Source: Domibacillus sp. PGB-M46 (GTDB lineage: Bacteria; Bacillota; Bacilli; Bacillales; Domibacillaceae). Taken from it: a stretch of DNA of 64,000 nt. Position 1 is the first letter of the stretch. Every line of letters starts with the position of its first letter. Positions 1 through 9,373 of this stretch are shown piece by piece. The position numbers and the translations under genes were made by a program. The stretch spans positions 62,001-126,000 of the forward strand of contig NZ_JAKGCR010000002.1 of assembly GCF_022668875.1 (NCBI RefSeq). The letters run 5' to 3'. The notes beneath the pieces are model-generated. The model searched no databases. It worked only from the letters and a program-made list of their open reading frames with translations, and was not told where the DNA came from.

Positions 1-2425
1 GCACATCGTCACGAACCGCCATAAACGCTGTCCATTTTTGTGTTAAAGCCTCGGCGTCCGGAAGTTCTTTGTACTCCGGCATATCTGTCAGCTGTACGTA
101 TTTCTCTTCAGCTTCCGGCACTTCCACCCATACTTCGTCCGCTGTATGCGGAAGGATTGGCGATACCAATTTTGCAAGTGCTGTTAACGTTTCAAAAAGA
201 ACCGTTTGAATAGCACGGCGGTCGGCATGATTCTCCGCTTCGATATATAAAACATCTTTTGTAAAGTCAAGGTAGAAGGAGCTTAAATCAACTGTACAGA
301 AATTGTTGATCGCATGGTAAATAGCCGCGAATTCATAGTTTTCGTAATGGCCGCGTACCGCTTTGATTAATTCGTTTAATTTCACCAGCATAAACTGGTC
401 AACTTCACGCAGGTTTTCATATGCTACCGCATGCTCACTCGGCTTAAAGCCATCCAGGTTTCCTAAAAGGAAGCGGAACGTGTTACGTATTTTGCGGTAA
501 ACTTCGGCCACTTGTTTTAAAATCGCATCTGATACACGCACATCTGCTTGAAAATCAACCGATGATACCCAAAGACGCAGAATATCAGCACCAAGCTGCT
601 CCATTACTTTGGCTGGAACAACCGTGTTGCCAAGTGACTTACTCATCTTGCGGCCTTCACCGTCAAGTGCAAATCCGTGGCTTAGCACGCCTTTGTATGG
701 AGCATTTCCCGTTACTGCTACTGCCGTGATCAAAGAAGAGTTAAACCAGCCGCGATACTGGTCAGAACCTTCCAGGTAAAGATCAGCCGGGCGCTGGGCA
801 TCCTCGCGCTGCTCTAAAACAGCTTCATGTGAAGAGCCTGAATCGAACCAAACATCCATAATATCGTTTTCTTTCGTAAATTCTCCGTTCGGGCTGCCAG
901 GATGCGTAAATCCTTCCGGAAGCAGCTCCTTTGCTGTCCGCTTAAACCAAATATTTGATCCGTGCTGGCGGAATAAATCCGAAACATGCGAAATCGTTTC
1001 ATCAGTAATAATCGCTTCACCGTTTTCCGCATAAAATACCGGGATTGGCACCCCCCATGCCCGCTGGCGGGAAATACACCAGTCACCACGGTCACGGATC
1101 ATATTAAACAAGCGTGTTTCGCCCCATGCCGGCACCCATTTTGTTTCTTTTACAGCTTGGAGTAATTCCGGGCGGAACTTGTCGATCGACGCAAACCATT
1201 GAGCTGTCGCGCGGAAAATAACCGGCTTTTTCGTCCGCCAGTCATGCGGATACGAGTGGGTAATAAACTCCATTTTCAACAGTGCGCCGGCTTCTGTCAA
1301 TTTTTCAGTGATCGCCTTGTTGGCATTGTCATAAAACAGTCCTTCAAATCCTGGAGCTTCCTCTGTCATCACACCGCGGTCGTTTACCGGGCAAAGAACA
1401 TCAAGGCCATATTTCTTCCCAACGATAAAGTCATCTTCCCCGTGTCCTGGTGCTGTATGAACCGCTCCTGTACCAGAATCCGTTGTTACATGCTCACCAA
1501 GCATTACAAGAGAATCCCGTCCGTAAAGCGGATGTGCGGCGATGATACGGTCAAGCTGTTCCCCTTTTACCAGCTTGTCAGTCGTATAGGATTCCCAGCC
1601 GATTTTTGATGCTACTTCTTCTAGGAGTGCTTCAGCCACAACGAACTTCTCGCCCGCTGCATTGACAACGGCATAATTCAGTTCCGGATGAACGGAGATA
1701 CCAAGGTTTGCCGGAATCGTCCATGGAGTCGTGGTCCAAATGATAATTTTTGTGCCTTCTTCAAGCACACCGTTTCCTTTTTTCACTTCGAAAGAAACAT
1801 AAATAGAAGCTGATCTTTTATCCTGGTACTCAATTTCTGCTTCTGCAAGAGCAGACTCAGAAGACGGAGACCAATAAACAGGTTTTAACCCTTTATAGAT
1901 AAACCCTTTTTTTGCCATTTCACCAAACACTTTAATTTGGGCTGCTTCATACTCAGGCTTTAATGTAATATAAGGATTTTCCCAGTCACCGCGGACGCCA
2001 AGACGCTTAAACTGCTCCCGCTGGCTGTCGACTTGCTTGTAGGCATACTCTTCACAAAGCTGACGGAACTCGGCTACCGTCAGCTCTTTCCGATTTACAC
2101 CGGAATTTGTTAGTGCCTGCTCAATTGGAAGACCGTGAGTATCCCAGCCTGGAATATACGGTGCATAAAAACCGCTCATCGATTTAAAGCGGACAATGAA
2201 GTCTTTTAAGATTTTATTCAGCGCGTGCCCAATATGAATATCACCATTTGCATATGGAGGGCCATCGTGCAGGACAAACATCGGCCGGTCCTTTGTGCGA
2301 TCCAACACCTGTTGATAGATGTTTTCTTCATTCCATGTGCTCTGCATGGCCGGCTCGCGCTTTGGCAGATTGCCGCGCATCGGAAAGTCTGTTTTCGGCA
2401 TTAATAACGTATCTTTATAATTCAT
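1..2425 (-). CDS. ileS: Isoleucyl-tRNA synthetase (3' end cut off by window)
   Basis: Class I aminoacyl-tRNA synthetase that charges tRNA-Ile with isoleucine in the cytosol. About 808 codons are visible; the reading frame is still open at base 1, so the C-terminal anticodon-binding and zinc regions lie outside the window. The N-terminus has the HIGH signature (DIHIGH, about residue 60) inside HDGPPYANG, and the KMSKS loop ([10 protein letters not shown]) is encoded near 630-660. The ATG at 2425 follows an AAAGGAG-type ribosome binding site and reads [20 protein letters not shown], as in Bacillus IleS. The gene is preceded by a T-box leader, so uncharged tRNA-Ile should raise its expression. 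It lies downstream of divIVA, the usual Bacillus order. Confidence 0.97.
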   Translation of the reverse strand, partial: MNYKDTLLMPKTDFPMRGNLPKREPAMQSTWNEENIYQQVLDRTKDRPMFVLHDGPPYANGDIHIGHALNKILKDFIVRFKSMSGFYAPYIPGWDTHGLPIEQALTNSGVNRKELTVAEFRQLCEEYAYKQVDSQREQFKRLGVRGDWENPYITLKPEYEAAQIKVFGEMAKKGFIYKGLKPVYWSPSSESALAEAEIEYQDKRSASIYVSFEVKKGNGVLEEGTKIIIWTTTPWTIPANLGISVHPELNYAVVNAAGEKFVVAEALLEEVASKIGWESYTTDKLVKGEQLDRIIAAHPLYGRDSLVMLGEHVTTDSGTGAVHTAPGHGEDDFIVGKKYGLDVLCPVNDRGVMTEEAPGFEGLFYDNANKAITEKLTEAGALLKMEFITHSYPHDWRTKKPVIFRATAQWFASIDKFRPELLQAVKETKWVPAWGETRLFNMIRDRGDWCISRQRAWGVPIPVFYAENGEAIITDETISHVSDLFRQHGSNIWFKRTAKELLPEGFTHPGSPNGEFTKENDIMDVWFDSGSSHEAVLEQREDAQRPADLYLEGSDQYRGWFNSSLITAVAVTGNAPYKGVLSHGFALDGEGRKMSKSLGNTVVPAKVMEQLGADILRLWVSSVDFQADVRVSDAILKQVAEVYRKIRNTFRFLLGNLDGFKPSEHAVAYENLREVDQFMLVKLNELIKAVRGHYENYEFAAIYHAINNFCTVDLSSFYLDFTKDVLYIEAENHADRRAIQTVLFETLTALAKLVSPILPHTADEVWVEVPEAEEKYVQLTDMPEYKELPDAEALTQKWTAFMAVRDDV

Positions 2426-2446
2426 TCTATAATCTCCTTTTTTAAA

Positions 2447-2707
2447 TGAAAATAAAAAAACCTTTCACATCCCTCAAAAGGGACGGAAAGGTTTCCGCGG
2501 TACCACCCTGATTGACAGCCAATGGCTGCCCGCTCAAAACCCGTAACGTGGATTGATCGTTTTCCGCTACTCCAATGTTCACGAAAAATGCTCAAGGGTG
2601 ATTTTGGAGCTGCATATCGGCACCAGGCTTTCACCGTCCCTGGTTCGCTTATAGCCGACTATCTGCGCTCTACTGTCCCTTTCATCGCGTTTTACAATTT
2701 ATTCAGA
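2447..2707 (-). promoter_or_regulatory. T-box riboswitch leader of ileS
   Basis: The untranslated leader before ileS contains the hallmark T-box sequence AGGGTGGTACCGCG (2496-2509 on the minus strand). It is followed by a terminator hairpin whose arms are AACCTTTCC and GGAAAGG-like, ending in a T-run at about 2451-2458. The T-box bases can pair with the 5' arm of that terminator to form the antiterminator. An ATC triplet at 2602-2600, at the 3' side of the Stem I region, is the likely isoleucine specifier codon. Known T-box logic: uncharged tRNA-Ile binds the specifier and T-box and stabilises the antiterminator. The specifier position is inferred, not folded by computer. Confidence 0.93.
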
Positions 2708-2714
2708 TGGTTAC

Positions 2715-2743
2715 ATTATAAAAATGAACGATTCATTCGTCAA
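2715..2743 (-). promoter_or_regulatory. Sigma-A promoter of ileS
   Basis: Minus-strand -35 TTGACG (2743-2738) and -10 TATAAT (2720-2715) with a 17-bp spacer, placed just after the divIVA stop codon and just before the T-box leader. The spacer contains the short dyad AATGAA-TCG-TTCATT. Confidence 0.75.
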
Positions 2744-2745
2744 GC

Positions 2746-3255
2746 TTATCTCTCTTCGTCGCTGAAGCGCTCAACTTCTTCCGTATCTACTTCAAATTCA
2801 AGAAGTGTATCCCAGTCATCATTGTTTAATAAGTCTAACTGAGCTTCCATCAGCATTTTAAAGCGCGTACGAAATACTTTAGACTGCTTTTTTAGTTCTT
2901 CAATTTCAACAGCGATGCGGCGGGCTTTTGATAATGACTCCTCGACAATGCGGTCGGCGTTTTTTTCTGCTTCACGAATCAAGAGTTTAGACTCTTTTAA
3001 AGCATTTCGTTTTACATCCTCTGCCGTTTCCTGCGCAATAACGATGGATTTATTTAATGTTTCTTCAATATTGGCAAAATAACTAAGCCGTTCCGTCTGG
3101 CCGGCCAGCTGCGCTTCTAATTCTTTTTTCTCGCGAATAATCAACTCGTAATCTTTAATAATTTGATTTAGAAAGTCGTTCACTTCATCTTCATCATACC
3201 CACGAAATGAACGGCCAAATTCTTTTTTATGTATGTCCAACGGCGTTAAGGGCAT
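2746..3255 (-). CDS. divIVA: Cell-division / polarity protein DivIVA
   Basis: A 169-residue coiled-coil protein that binds negatively curved membrane at the septum and poles and positions Min proteins, and also the chromosome during sporulation. The N-terminus MPLTPLDIHKKEFGRSFRGY is the conserved DivIVA lipid-binding head (residues 1-60, with the family's F-R-G-Y segment). Long heptad-rich stretches follow (about 60-150) and an acidic tail ends in DEER. Length matches the family. It lies downstream of ylmH in the sepF-ylmG-ylmH-divIVA series and upstream of the ileS promoter. The 90-bp gap to ylmH leaves room for its own promoter, but I do not call one. Confidence 0.96.
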   Translation of the reverse strand: MPLTPLDIHKKEFGRSFRGYDEDEVNDFLNQIIKDYELIIREKKELEAQLAGQTERLSYFANIEETLNKSIVIAQETAEDVKRNALKESKLLIREAEKNADRIVEESLSKARRIAVEIEELKKQSKVFRTRFKMLMEAQLDLLNNDDWDTLLEFEVDTEEVERFSDEER

Positions 3256-3345
3256 ACAGCCACCTCCAAAGCATTACATGATCATTGATTTTCATTATAA
3301 AGGTTTTTCGAACGCTTGTGGGAAAATCCCGGCATTTTCACAAAT

Positions 3346-4122
3346 TTATTTCAAAATGCCCAAGGTCATTCGCCATTTTTCTTTTTTGGTTTGTCCATCA
3401 AGGGATAAAATTTTCACACGTCCTGTTCCACGAATAGACAGCATATCCCCGGTTGCACATTCAAAGGAAGGCTGGTCTACAGCCCGCCAGTTTACTTTCA
3501 CGGCACCGCCTTTAATAAGCTGCTGAGCCTTTTGACGTGACATCGACGGCAGCGCGCTGATGATCACATCAAGGCGCAGTGACGAAACCGTAACCGCTTG
3601 CTCGCGCCACTCTTCAGCTGTGTAAAGAGCTTCTGAAAATGGCTTTTCTTCCAACGAAACAGGTACTTTGCCAACATGGTCAAAATGGCTGTGCAGGTAA
3701 TCGACAAGTTCTTTTGCCACAATTACCTGAAAGCATTCCTGCTCGTTTAAAATATCGCCAAATTTCTCCCTCTTTAAGCCAAGCCCCATCATACTCCCCA
3801 AAATATGGGGGTGGCTAATAGAAGCAAATTTATGCGGGTATTCAATATCAAAGAGACTAACATCAAAATCCGTTTCCTTCGGTTCGAAATAAGAAGGATG
3901 AATAAGCGCTCTTTTTCGTTCTGCGTTCGGGTAGCCTCCGAAAAATGAAACGAGCACTTCCTCCCCTGATCCGACAACTGACCGAAGAATCTGCCGCTGC
4001 CGGGGGTCTAAAAAGCCGGTTAGTTTAGGCGCATACATATCCGCCACTTGCTGCTTCCACTTTACGGTTTTATCAATGAAGTCCCGCTCTTCCGGCCTGA
4101 AATGCTGATAAATATCACTCAT
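3346..4122 (-). CDS. ylmH: S4-domain RNA-binding protein YlmH
   Basis: A 258-residue protein of the YlmH family. It has an N-terminal YlmH-specific domain (about 1-175, including the FFGGYPNAERKR segment) and a C-terminal S4 RNA-binding domain starting near SLRLDVIISALPSMSRQKA. S4 domains contact structured RNA. YlmH orthologues have been tied to ribosome-associated quality control in Bacillus and to cell division in streptococci; those roles come from the literature and are not visible here. The ATG at 4122 sits 1 bp after the ylmG stop, so the two genes are almost certainly co-transcribed and probably translationally coupled. Confidence 0.92.
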   Translation of the reverse strand: MSDIYQHFRPEERDFIDKTVKWKQQVADMYAPKLTGFLDPRQRQILRSVVGSGEEVLVSFFGGYPNAERKRALIHPSYFEPKETDFDVSLFDIEYPHKFASISHPHILGSMMGLGLKREKFGDILNEQECFQVIVAKELVDYLHSHFDHVGKVPVSLEEKPFSEALYTAEEWREQAVTVSSLRLDVIISALPSMSRQKAQQLIKGGAVKVNWRAVDQPSFECATGDMLSIRGTGRVKILSLDGQTKKEKWRMTLGILK

Positions 4123-4123
4123 G

Positions 4124-4384
4124 TTATACCCAGATCATCAGCTGATGAAGTCCGCGCGTTGCTAGATTCAGTGTAATAAAAGCAACGATTGGCGAGATAT
4201 CAATCATGCCAAGCGGCGGAATAATACGGCGGAACGGGTCTAGGTACGGTTCACAAATTCTTGTTAAAAAGCGCCCGATTGATGTATTACGTGCATCGGG
4301 AAACCAAGACATTAAAATATAAATAATGAGTGCCCAGGAATATAAATCAATTGCCCGGATCAAATAATAAAGTACAACATCCAT
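4124..4384 (-). CDS. ylmG: YggT-family membrane protein YlmG
   Basis: A short integral membrane protein with two hydrophobic segments: about residues 5-25 ([20 protein letters not shown]) and the C-terminal [19 protein letters not shown]. Between them is the family signature MSWFPDAR...[16 protein letters not shown]. YggT proteins are linked to division-site organisation and, in plastids, to nucleoid distribution; the exact role in Bacillus is unclear. The start is uncertain. The ATG at 4384 gives 86 residues and fits the family length. An upstream GTG at 4399 would add five residues and overlap sepF by 10 bp. Both candidates have weak ribosome binding sites, which suggests coupling to sepF translation. 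Confidence 0.88.
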   Translation of the reverse strand: MDVVLYYLIRAIDLYSWALIIYILMSWFPDARNTSIGRFLTRICEPYLDPFRRIIPPLGMIDISPIVAFITLNLATRGLHQLMIWV

Positions 4385-4389
4385 CTCTT

Positions 4390-4818
4390 CTATTGCCACC
4401 CCGTTCTTTCTTGATCCTGCTGCCCAAACTGTGTAATATTTCCTGAAATCTCCACGTTTTCCGGCGCACAGAAAAAGATTTTTTCCCCAATTTGCTGAAT
4501 TTCACCGCCGATGGCGTAGACCGTTCCGCTTAGAAAATCAACAATTCTGCGCGCCTGATCTGTTTGAATGCGCTGCAGGTTTACAACAACTGCTTTTTTT
4601 GCTTTTAGATGATCGGCAATCTCTTGTGCTTCTGCATACACACGCGGTTCTGCCATAACGACTTTTGATGGCTTTTGCGCACTTTTTAAACTCACAACAT
4701 TTTTTTTGCGAGGCGCTGCCGCTGGAGGCGGCTCTTCTTCATACACTTCTTCTTCCACCATATCGTAATCTTCTTCATCCAGCAGGAAAAATGACTTAAA
4801 CTTCGACTTCACGCCCAT
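4390..4818 (-). CDS. sepF: Cell division protein SepF
   Basis: A 142-residue division protein that bundles FtsZ filaments and anchors them to the membrane. The N-terminal amphipathic segment ([11 protein letters not shown]) is followed by an acidic, proline-rich linker (DEEDYD...[10 protein letters not shown]). The folded SepF domain comes next, from about residue 55, with the typical [20 protein letters not shown] and [12 protein letters not shown] stretches. An ATG at 4818 was chosen over one at 4821 because the GGAGG ribosome binding site then sits 7 bp away. It lies between ylmE and ylmG as in B. subtilis. Confidence 0.95.
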   Translation of the reverse strand: MGVKSKFKSFFLLDEEDYDMVEEEVYEEEPPPAAAPRKKNVVSLKSAQKPSKVVMAEPRVYAEAQEIADHLKAKKAVVVNLQRIQTDQARRIVDFLSGTVYAIGGEIQQIGEKIFFCAPENVEISGNITQFGQQDQERTGWQ

Positions 4819-4839
4819 CATTCCACCTCCGCTTTCTTT

Positions 4840-5511
4840 TTACTCTCCAACAAGCGCCGTGCCAATACGAATCATTGTAGCTCCTTCTTCTACAGCTATT
4901 TCAAAATCATTGCTCATACCCATCGATAGCTCCTGGCACGGAGCATAGGGAAGATTTAATGCTGCCACTTCTTCTTTGCATAAAGCAAGCTTCCGAAAGC
5001 AGGACCGCAGAACATCGCGGTCTTCTGTCAGCGGAGCCATTGTCATCAAGCCGCACACACGAATTTTTTCGTATACATGAAGCGATTGAATAAACGGAAC
5101 GACTTCATCCGGTGCCAGCCCGTGCTTTGACTCTTCACCTGATACATTTACCTGCACAAAACATTGGACAGGTTTTTCAGCACGGCTGTTTATTTCTTTA
5201 GCGAGCGATGCCCGGTCAAGTGAATGAATAAAATCAGCCTGGTGAATAATTGACTTTACTTTTCTTGTCTGCAGAGACCCGATAAAATGCCATACGGCAC
5301 GATCTCCAATACTTTCATACTTTTCATTTAGCCCTTCGGCCCGGTTTTCACCAAGATGTGTAATACCCGCTTCCACTGATTCCTGGGCGCGAGCCGTTGT
5401 CACGTATTTTGTGACGGCGATAATCTGCACATCTTCCGCCTGCCGGCCTGACCGGCGGGCCGCTTCTTCAATCCGCTGTTTAATACTTTTTACATTTTCA
5501 CTAACTTTCAT
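4840..5511 (-). CDS. ylmE: PLP-binding homeostasis protein, YggS/PROSC family
   Basis: A 223-residue pyridoxal-5'-phosphate-binding protein of the YggS/PLPHP family, a single alanine-racemase-like barrel without known enzymatic activity that buffers PLP and affects amino-acid pools. The PLP lysine is in IIAVTKYV (about residue 37). Further family marks are [23 protein letters not shown] and the C-terminal [19 protein letters not shown]. The gene overlaps pgeF by 11 bp, which implies coupled translation. The C-terminus ends at IGTALVGE, slightly shorter than some homologues but with the core complete. Confidence 0.94.
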   Translation of the reverse strand: MKVSENVKSIKQRIEEAARRSGRQAEDVQIIAVTKYVTTARAQESVEAGITHLGENRAEGLNEKYESIGDRAVWHFIGSLQTRKVKSIIHQADFIHSLDRASLAKEINSRAEKPVQCFVQVNVSGEESKHGLAPDEVVPFIQSLHVYEKIRVCGLMTMAPLTEDRDVLRSCFRKLALCKEEVAALNLPYAPCQELSMGMSNDFEIAVEEGATMIRIGTALVGE

Positions 5512-6331
5512 GTTTCCCTTCCTTCCAGCCGATATAACCCATCATTCTGCCCGTACTTCCCCGGTCACGCCGATGAGAAAAAAAGTCCGGAGAGCAGCTT
5601 GAACATAAGGATGTTACATAAATATTTTCCGACGGGAGTCCTGCTTTGATTAAAAGGTCTTTATTAAAATCCTGCAGGGAGAAAAAATACGCATCTGCTT
5701 CATCCGGCACGGGAGAGAGCGGCAGCTTTTCTCCCGGACGATACCATTTCTGTACTTCTTCTGCCACACCCGCTCCCACCTTGTAGCATGATCCACAAAT
5801 AGAAGGGCCAATGGCTGCTTCAATATCCTGCAGGCGGCTGCCCTGCTGCTTCCATTTCTCAAGCATCTTCGGCCCTATTCCGCCAACTGCACCCTTCCAG
5901 CCGGCGTGGGCAGTACCAATGAGCTTCGCTGCCCGGTCAAGAAAAAAAAGAGGTACACAATCCGCATAACAAAGAGTAAGGAGCACGCCGGCATCCTCGC
6001 TGTACAGTCCATCAGTGGCCGCCAGAGCCGTTTCGTAATCAAGTGCGCCCCTGCCGGCATCCCTCTTTGACACATGGGCAATGTGTACCTCATGTGTTTG
6101 TTCACACCCAATCCAGCCAGCTGTCGGAAAATCAATTAATTTGGCTGTATTTTTTCGATTTTCCTGAACAAAAGAAGCTTCCTCTTGCACATGAAAAGCC
6201 ATGTTCAAGCCATTATAGCGGCCGGTTCCGCCAGCTTTCGACGTAAATCCAGCCACAAGACCTGGTTCTTCCAGCTCCCATTTTTCCAGATGAAACAAAC
6301 CGTCATTCGATTTTTTAAAAGGTTCTGTCAT
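5501..6331 (-). CDS. pgeF: Peptidoglycan editing factor PgeF (YlmD, laccase-domain family)
   Basis: A 276-residue member of the DUF152/laccase-domain family. E. coli PgeF hydrolyses mis-built precursors carrying L-serine in place of L-alanine on UDP-MurNAc; related proteins act on purine nucleosides. Metal-ligand motifs are visible: EQTHEVHI (His), [11 protein letters not shown] (Cys) and GTAHAGWKG (His). The downstream [10 protein letters not shown] is also conserved. The ATG at 6331 has a GGGAG site 6 bp upstream; a longer reading from 6385 lacks one and would overlap ylmC. The position between ylmC and ylmE matches B. subtilis and fits a role near the septum and cell wall. Confidence 0.92.
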   Translation of the reverse strand: MTEPFKKSNDGLFHLEKWELEEPGLVAGFTSKAGGTGRYNGLNMAFHVQEEASFVQENRKNTAKLIDFPTAGWIGCEQTHEVHIAHVSKRDAGRGALDYETALAATDGLYSEDAGVLLTLCYADCVPLFFLDRAAKLIGTAHAGWKGAVGGIGPKMLEKWKQQGSRLQDIEAAIGPSICGSCYKVGAGVAEEVQKWYRPGEKLPLSPVPDEADAYFFSLQDFNKDLLIKAGLPSENIYVTSLCSSCSPDFFSHRRDRGSTGRMMGYIGWKEGKHES

Positions 6332-6381
6332 GGCATGCTCCCGCTCATTTTCTTTTAGTGTACCACATGCCCTCTTTTTCG

Positions 6382-6639
6382 TCACCGTTCTTCCTCTTTC
6401 GGTTCAGTGTCACTATGGCGGACTAAAATAACGTCACCGCCGATTTTCACAATATGCATCCAGGGAATTACCAATTCTTCTTCCCTGCCGAATAAACCAA
6501 ATTTTTTTCCGCTTTGTTCAATGATCAGAGCAGATATAGCACCCGTTGCATTATTTAACTCAATATCAGCCAGCCGGCCAAGCTTTTTTCCGTTTGTGAC
6601 ATTGACGATATCCTTGAGCTGGAATTCTGAAATTCGCAT
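6382..6639 (-). CDS. ylmC: YlmC/YmxH-family PRC-barrel protein
   Basis: An 85-residue protein that is essentially one PRC-barrel domain: MRISEFQLKDIVNVTNGKKL at the start, then GRLADIELN, SALIIE and VIPWMHIVKIGGDVILV. YlmC/YmxH proteins occur only in spore formers and are commonly found next to sporulation genes; their molecular role is unknown. The ATG at 6639 has an AGGAGGGG site. It lies after the sigG terminator and ahead of pgeF. B. subtilis has an extra gene, ylmA, between sigG and ylmC that is absent here. Confidence 0.9.
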   Translation of the reverse strand: MRISEFQLKDIVNVTNGKKLGRLADIELNNATGAISALIIEQSGKKFGLFGREEELVIPWMHIVKIGGDVILVRHSDTEPKEEER

Positions 6640-6680
6640 AACAGCCCCTCCTTTGTATCAATGTATGCGCCAAACCAAAG

Positions 6681-6710
6681 AAAAAACAGAAGATCTTCTC
6701 TTCTGTTTTT
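6681..6710 (-). terminator. Terminator of sigG
   Basis: A hairpin with arms AACAGAAGA and TCTTCTGTT, flanked by T-runs, lies 4-5 bp after the sigG stop codon. It separates the sigma-factor cluster from ylmC. Confidence 0.75.
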
Positions 6711-6714
6711 CTGA

Positions 6715-7494
6715 TTAACCATTTATTTTCTTTTTCATTTGTTTGATGGCCCCTTTTTCGAGCCGGGATACCTGTGCTTGAGAAATACCGATTTCATCTG
6801 CTACTTCCATCTGGGTACGTCCGGTAAAAAAGCGTTTTTCGATAATCATTCGTTCCCGGTCTGATAATTTACTCAGCTCATCGGTCACCGTCATTGTATC
6901 TACCCATTCTTTTTCCCTGTCTTTTCCGTCGCTGATTTGATCCATCATGTAAATAGGGTCGCCTCCGTCCTGGAAAACGGGTTCAAACAATGAAACGGGA
7001 TCTTGAATCGCATCAAGAGCAAAAACCATTTCTTCTTTTGGCACATTGATTTCACGTGCAATGTCTTCCGCTGCCGGCTCGACAGACCGTTCGGCTGTCA
7101 GCCTTTCTCTTGCCTGCAAAGCTTTATAAGCAATGTCGCGCAGCGAGCGTGATACTCGAATAGGATTATTATCCCTCAGATACCGGCGGATTTCACCGAT
7201 AATCATCGGAACCGCATAAGTGGAAAAGCGGACATTGTGGCTTAAATCAAAATTATCAATGGATTTCATCAAACCGATGCAGCCTACTTGAAACAAGTCA
7301 TCGGCTTGTTCATTACGGTGGTTGAATCGTTGAATTACACTTAAAACGAGGCGTAAATTTCCGGTAACCAGTTCTTCACGGGCTTCTTTATCCCCATTTT
7401 GGTATTTTACAAACAGCACTTTCATCTCAGGATTTGTTAATACAGGAAGCGTCGATGTGTCGACGCCGCACAGAACAACTTTATTTCGGGCCAT
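6715..7494 (-). CDS. sigG: RNA polymerase sporulation sigma factor sigma-G
   Basis: A 259-residue sigma-70 family factor that directs late forespore transcription after engulfment. The N-terminus MARNKVVLCGVDTSTLPVL is characteristic of sigma-G. Region 2 is FQVGCIGLMKSIDNFDLSHN with the -10-binding FSTYAVPMIIGEIRRYLRDN. Region 3 follows RVSRSLRDIAYKALQ, and the region 4 helix-turn-helix is TQMEVADEIGISQAQVSRLE. An ATG at 7494 is chosen over the adjacent GTG because an AGGAGG site lies 7 bp away. It is directly downstream of sigE, with a candidate forespore promoter between them. Confidence 0.97.
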   Translation of the reverse strand: MARNKVVLCGVDTSTLPVLTNPEMKVLFVKYQNGDKEAREELVTGNLRLVLSVIQRFNHRNEQADDLFQVGCIGLMKSIDNFDLSHNVRFSTYAVPMIIGEIRRYLRDNNPIRVSRSLRDIAYKALQARERLTAERSVEPAAEDIAREINVPKEEMVFALDAIQDPVSLFEPVFQDGGDPIYMMDQISDGKDREKEWVDTMTVTDELSKLSDRERMIIEKRFFTGRTQMEVADEIGISQAQVSRLEKGAIKQMKKKING

Positions 7495-7528
7495 CACTGT
7501 TCCTCCTCATGATGTCTGTTTCTCAAAA

Positions 7529-7558
7529 CAGTATTGCCGGCCCGAAAGAAATTATTCA
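7529..7558 (-). promoter_or_regulatory. Candidate sigma-F/sigma-G promoter of sigG
   Basis: On the minus strand a -35-like TGAATA (7558-7553) is followed after 14 bp by GGCAATACTG (7538-7529). That matches nine of ten positions of the sigma-F -10 consensus GGNRANAMTW. It lies between sigE and sigG, where B. subtilis has the forespore promoter of sigG. The -35 overlaps the last codons of sigE. Confidence 0.6.
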
Positions 7559-8284
7559 GCGCAGTTTATTAAGTTCCTTTTTTAGTCTTCCGATAATCTT
7601 TTTCTCCAACCGTGAAATATAAGACTGTGAGATGCCCAGCAAATCTGCGACATCTTTTTGTGTTCTTTCTTCCTGTCCATTCAGTCCAAACCGCATTTCA
7701 ATAATTTGTTTTTCACGGCCTTCTAAGTCTTCAAGCGCTTCTGCTACAAGGTGTTTGTCCACTTCTTCTTCAATGCCTTTTGTGATAATATCACTTTCGG
7801 TCCCCAGCACGTCGGATAAAAGCAGTTCATTTCCGTCCCAATCGATGTTAAGCGGTTCGTCAAATGAGATTTCCGAACGGATTTTATTATTGCGGCGCAG
7901 GTACATTAAGATCTCATTTTCAATACAACGGGACGCATAAGTCGCAAGTTTGATTTTCTTTTCGGGATCAAAAGTGTTTACGGCTTTGATAAGCCCGATT
8001 GCTCCGATGCTGATGAGATCTTCAATATGAATGCCAGTGTTTTCAAACTTCCGGGCAATATACACAACAAGGCGCAAATTTCGCTCAATCAGCATAGCGC
8101 GTACTGCTTTGTCTCCGGAAGGCAGCTTCGTTAAAAGATGCGCTTCCTCGTCACGTGTAAGCGGCGGCGGAAGTGCTTCACTGCCGCCGATATAGTAAAT
8201 CGCCTTGGATTTAAGCCCGGCTTTTTGAATCATATTATACATTACGTACATCCATTTCGTTTTTACCTGCCGCATATTGTCCAC
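7556..8284 (-). CDS. sigE: RNA polymerase sporulation sigma factor sigma-E precursor
   Basis: A 242-residue sigma factor for the early mother-cell programme. Residues 1-30 (including [16 protein letters not shown] and [11 protein letters not shown]) form the pro-sequence region that is removed by SpoIIGA. Region 2 reads [19 protein letters not shown] with [19 protein letters not shown]. Region 4 has [20 protein letters not shown]. The start at 8284 lies 12 bp after the spoIIGA stop, so the two form the spoIIG operon. The length is close to the B. subtilis factor. Confidence 0.97.
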   Translation of the reverse strand: MDNMRQVKTKWMYVMYNMIQKAGLKSKAIYYIGGSEALPPPLTRDEEAHLLTKLPSGDKAVRAMLIERNLRLVVYIARKFENTGIHIEDLISIGAIGLIKAVNTFDPEKKIKLATYASRCIENEILMYLRRNNKIRSEISFDEPLNIDWDGNELLLSDVLGTESDIITKGIEEEVDKHLVAEALEDLEGREKQIIEMRFGLNGQEERTQKDVADLLGISQSYISRLEKKIIGRLKKELNKLR

Positions 8285-8296
8285 TCACCTTTCAAT

Positions 8297-9145
8297 TCAT
8301 TCCCGAACCATATTCGGATGCAAGATGCACGCAAACGCTTCGTCATCCGATAACATCTTGTCCGTAAACGTGACAAGCGTCCTGTTCGTTTCTTGTTTTT
8401 TTCCATTTATCCATATAGTAAAGCTGTCTGTACGAAAGGAGGCAAGCAGCCTGCTTTCAGCATGAATAGATTTAGATGGTACCCAAACGAGTTTTTCAGT
8501 CCAAGTGTCCGGGAGATGGAGCAGATCACTGATGTCTTCTTTAAAAAGCGCTTCAGGCCACTCCTCGGAGGGCTGAATCTGGCAGACTGCCACTTCTTTT
8601 TTTGAAATAGGATCACACAGCGCATTGCCCGTATCAATCAATCCGTGCCCTGACCAGTTAATTCCGCAAAGTGTAAAAGAAACGGGAACTGTCTGACTGA
8701 TTACCCGCCTTGAAGCATTTAAACCTAATAAGCGGCGTTGAATAAAGTAAAAGGAAATGGCCACTGATACAATAAAAAAGAATATGAGAGACCATTTTCC
8801 CGCATCGGCATATTGCCTGTACATAGATTGAAATCCGAATAAAATGCCGCCTGTTAAAAAAACAGTAAAGTAAAAGGTAAGAACCATAGAAACAAGGCTT
8901 TTTATACCGGTTGTTTGAAACGCAATACGAATCATGAACACAGGCATGATGACCGTTAGCGATTTATGCAAAAGTCCGGTCGGGCCTGCTGCTAAATAGA
9001 TACATACGGGGATAGTTCCAGCTAACGAAGCCGCAAGCAGCCGGGGCACCCTGAATGTACGCCCGCTCAGCTTTCCTGTTACGAAAAGAAGCAGTGCATC
9101 CGCAGCAAAATTAAAAAAAATAATCCCTTCTGCGTAACCGGCCAA
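8297..9145 (-). CDS. spoIIGA: Sigma-E processing protease SpoIIGA
   Basis: A 282-residue membrane aspartic protease that cleaves pro-sigma-E in the mother cell after a signal from SpoIIR in the forespore. The N-terminal half is hydrophobic, with about five membrane segments (residues 1-155). The C-terminal half carries the catalytic motif GLIDTGNALCDPISKKEV (Asp in DTGN) and a conserved end, SDDEAFACILHPNMV. The start is TTG at 9145, 6 bp from an AAAGGAGGG site. The reading begins MAGYAEGIIFFNFAADALLL, like other SpoIIGA N-termini. It is directly upstream of sigE. Confidence 0.93.
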   Translation of the reverse strand: MAGYAEGIIFFNFAADALLLFVTGKLSGRTFRVPRLLAASLAGTIPVCIYLAAGPTGLLHKSLTVIMPVFMIRIAFQTTGIKSLVSMVLTFYFTVFLTGGILFGFQSMYRQYADAGKWSLIFFFIVSVAISFYFIQRRLLGLNASRRVISQTVPVSFTLCGINWSGHGLIDTGNALCDPISKKEVAVCQIQPSEEWPEALFKEDISDLLHLPDTWTEKLVWVPSKSIHAESRLLASFRTDSFTIWINGKKQETNRTLVTFTDKMLSDDEAFACILHPNMVRE

Positions 9146-9182
9146 TTGATCCCTCCTTTTTTCCGGCTGCCTGTCCTATGTG

Positions 9183-9263
9183 CATTAGTGTACCGGATTC
9201 AATAGGGGATGTATGTCGGAATGTAAGTGAATTTTTACAGTAGTTTTTCCGAATCATGTCTAA
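9183..9263 (-). promoter_or_regulatory. Candidate Spo0A-controlled spoIIG promoter
   Basis: Two near matches to the Spo0A box TGTCGAA lie upstream of spoIIGA: TGTCTAA at 9257-9263 and TGTCGGA at 9214-9220, both 6 of 7, 43 bp apart and in the same orientation. A -10-like TACACT (9192-9187 on the minus strand) lies about 22 bp downstream of the nearer box. The arrangement resembles the B. subtilis spoIIG promoter, where Spo0A~P activates sigma-A polymerase. No convincing -35 is seen at normal spacing, as is also true in B. subtilis. Confidence 0.45.
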
Positions 9264-9338
9264 TTCGGGCATGGAAAAAGCCTGTTACGCCCTTTACATA
9301 GTACGGTGCGCCCTTTGCCTGTAAGAATTAGCATGCAC

Positions 9339-9371
9339 AAAAAAACCCGCCACATAAGTGGCGGGTCTGCT
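9339..9371 (-). terminator. Terminator of ftsZ
   Basis: Hairpin with arms GACCCGCCAC and GTGGCGGGT followed by a seven-base T-run on the minus strand, immediately after ftsZ. It closes the division/cell-wall cluster. Confidence 0.85.
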
Positions 9372-9373
9372 TT

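Noticed and set aside
2522-2842. A 106-codon plus-strand frame over the T-box and the end of divIVA
   Set aside because: It covers a structured RNA leader and the conserved end of divIVA on the other strand.
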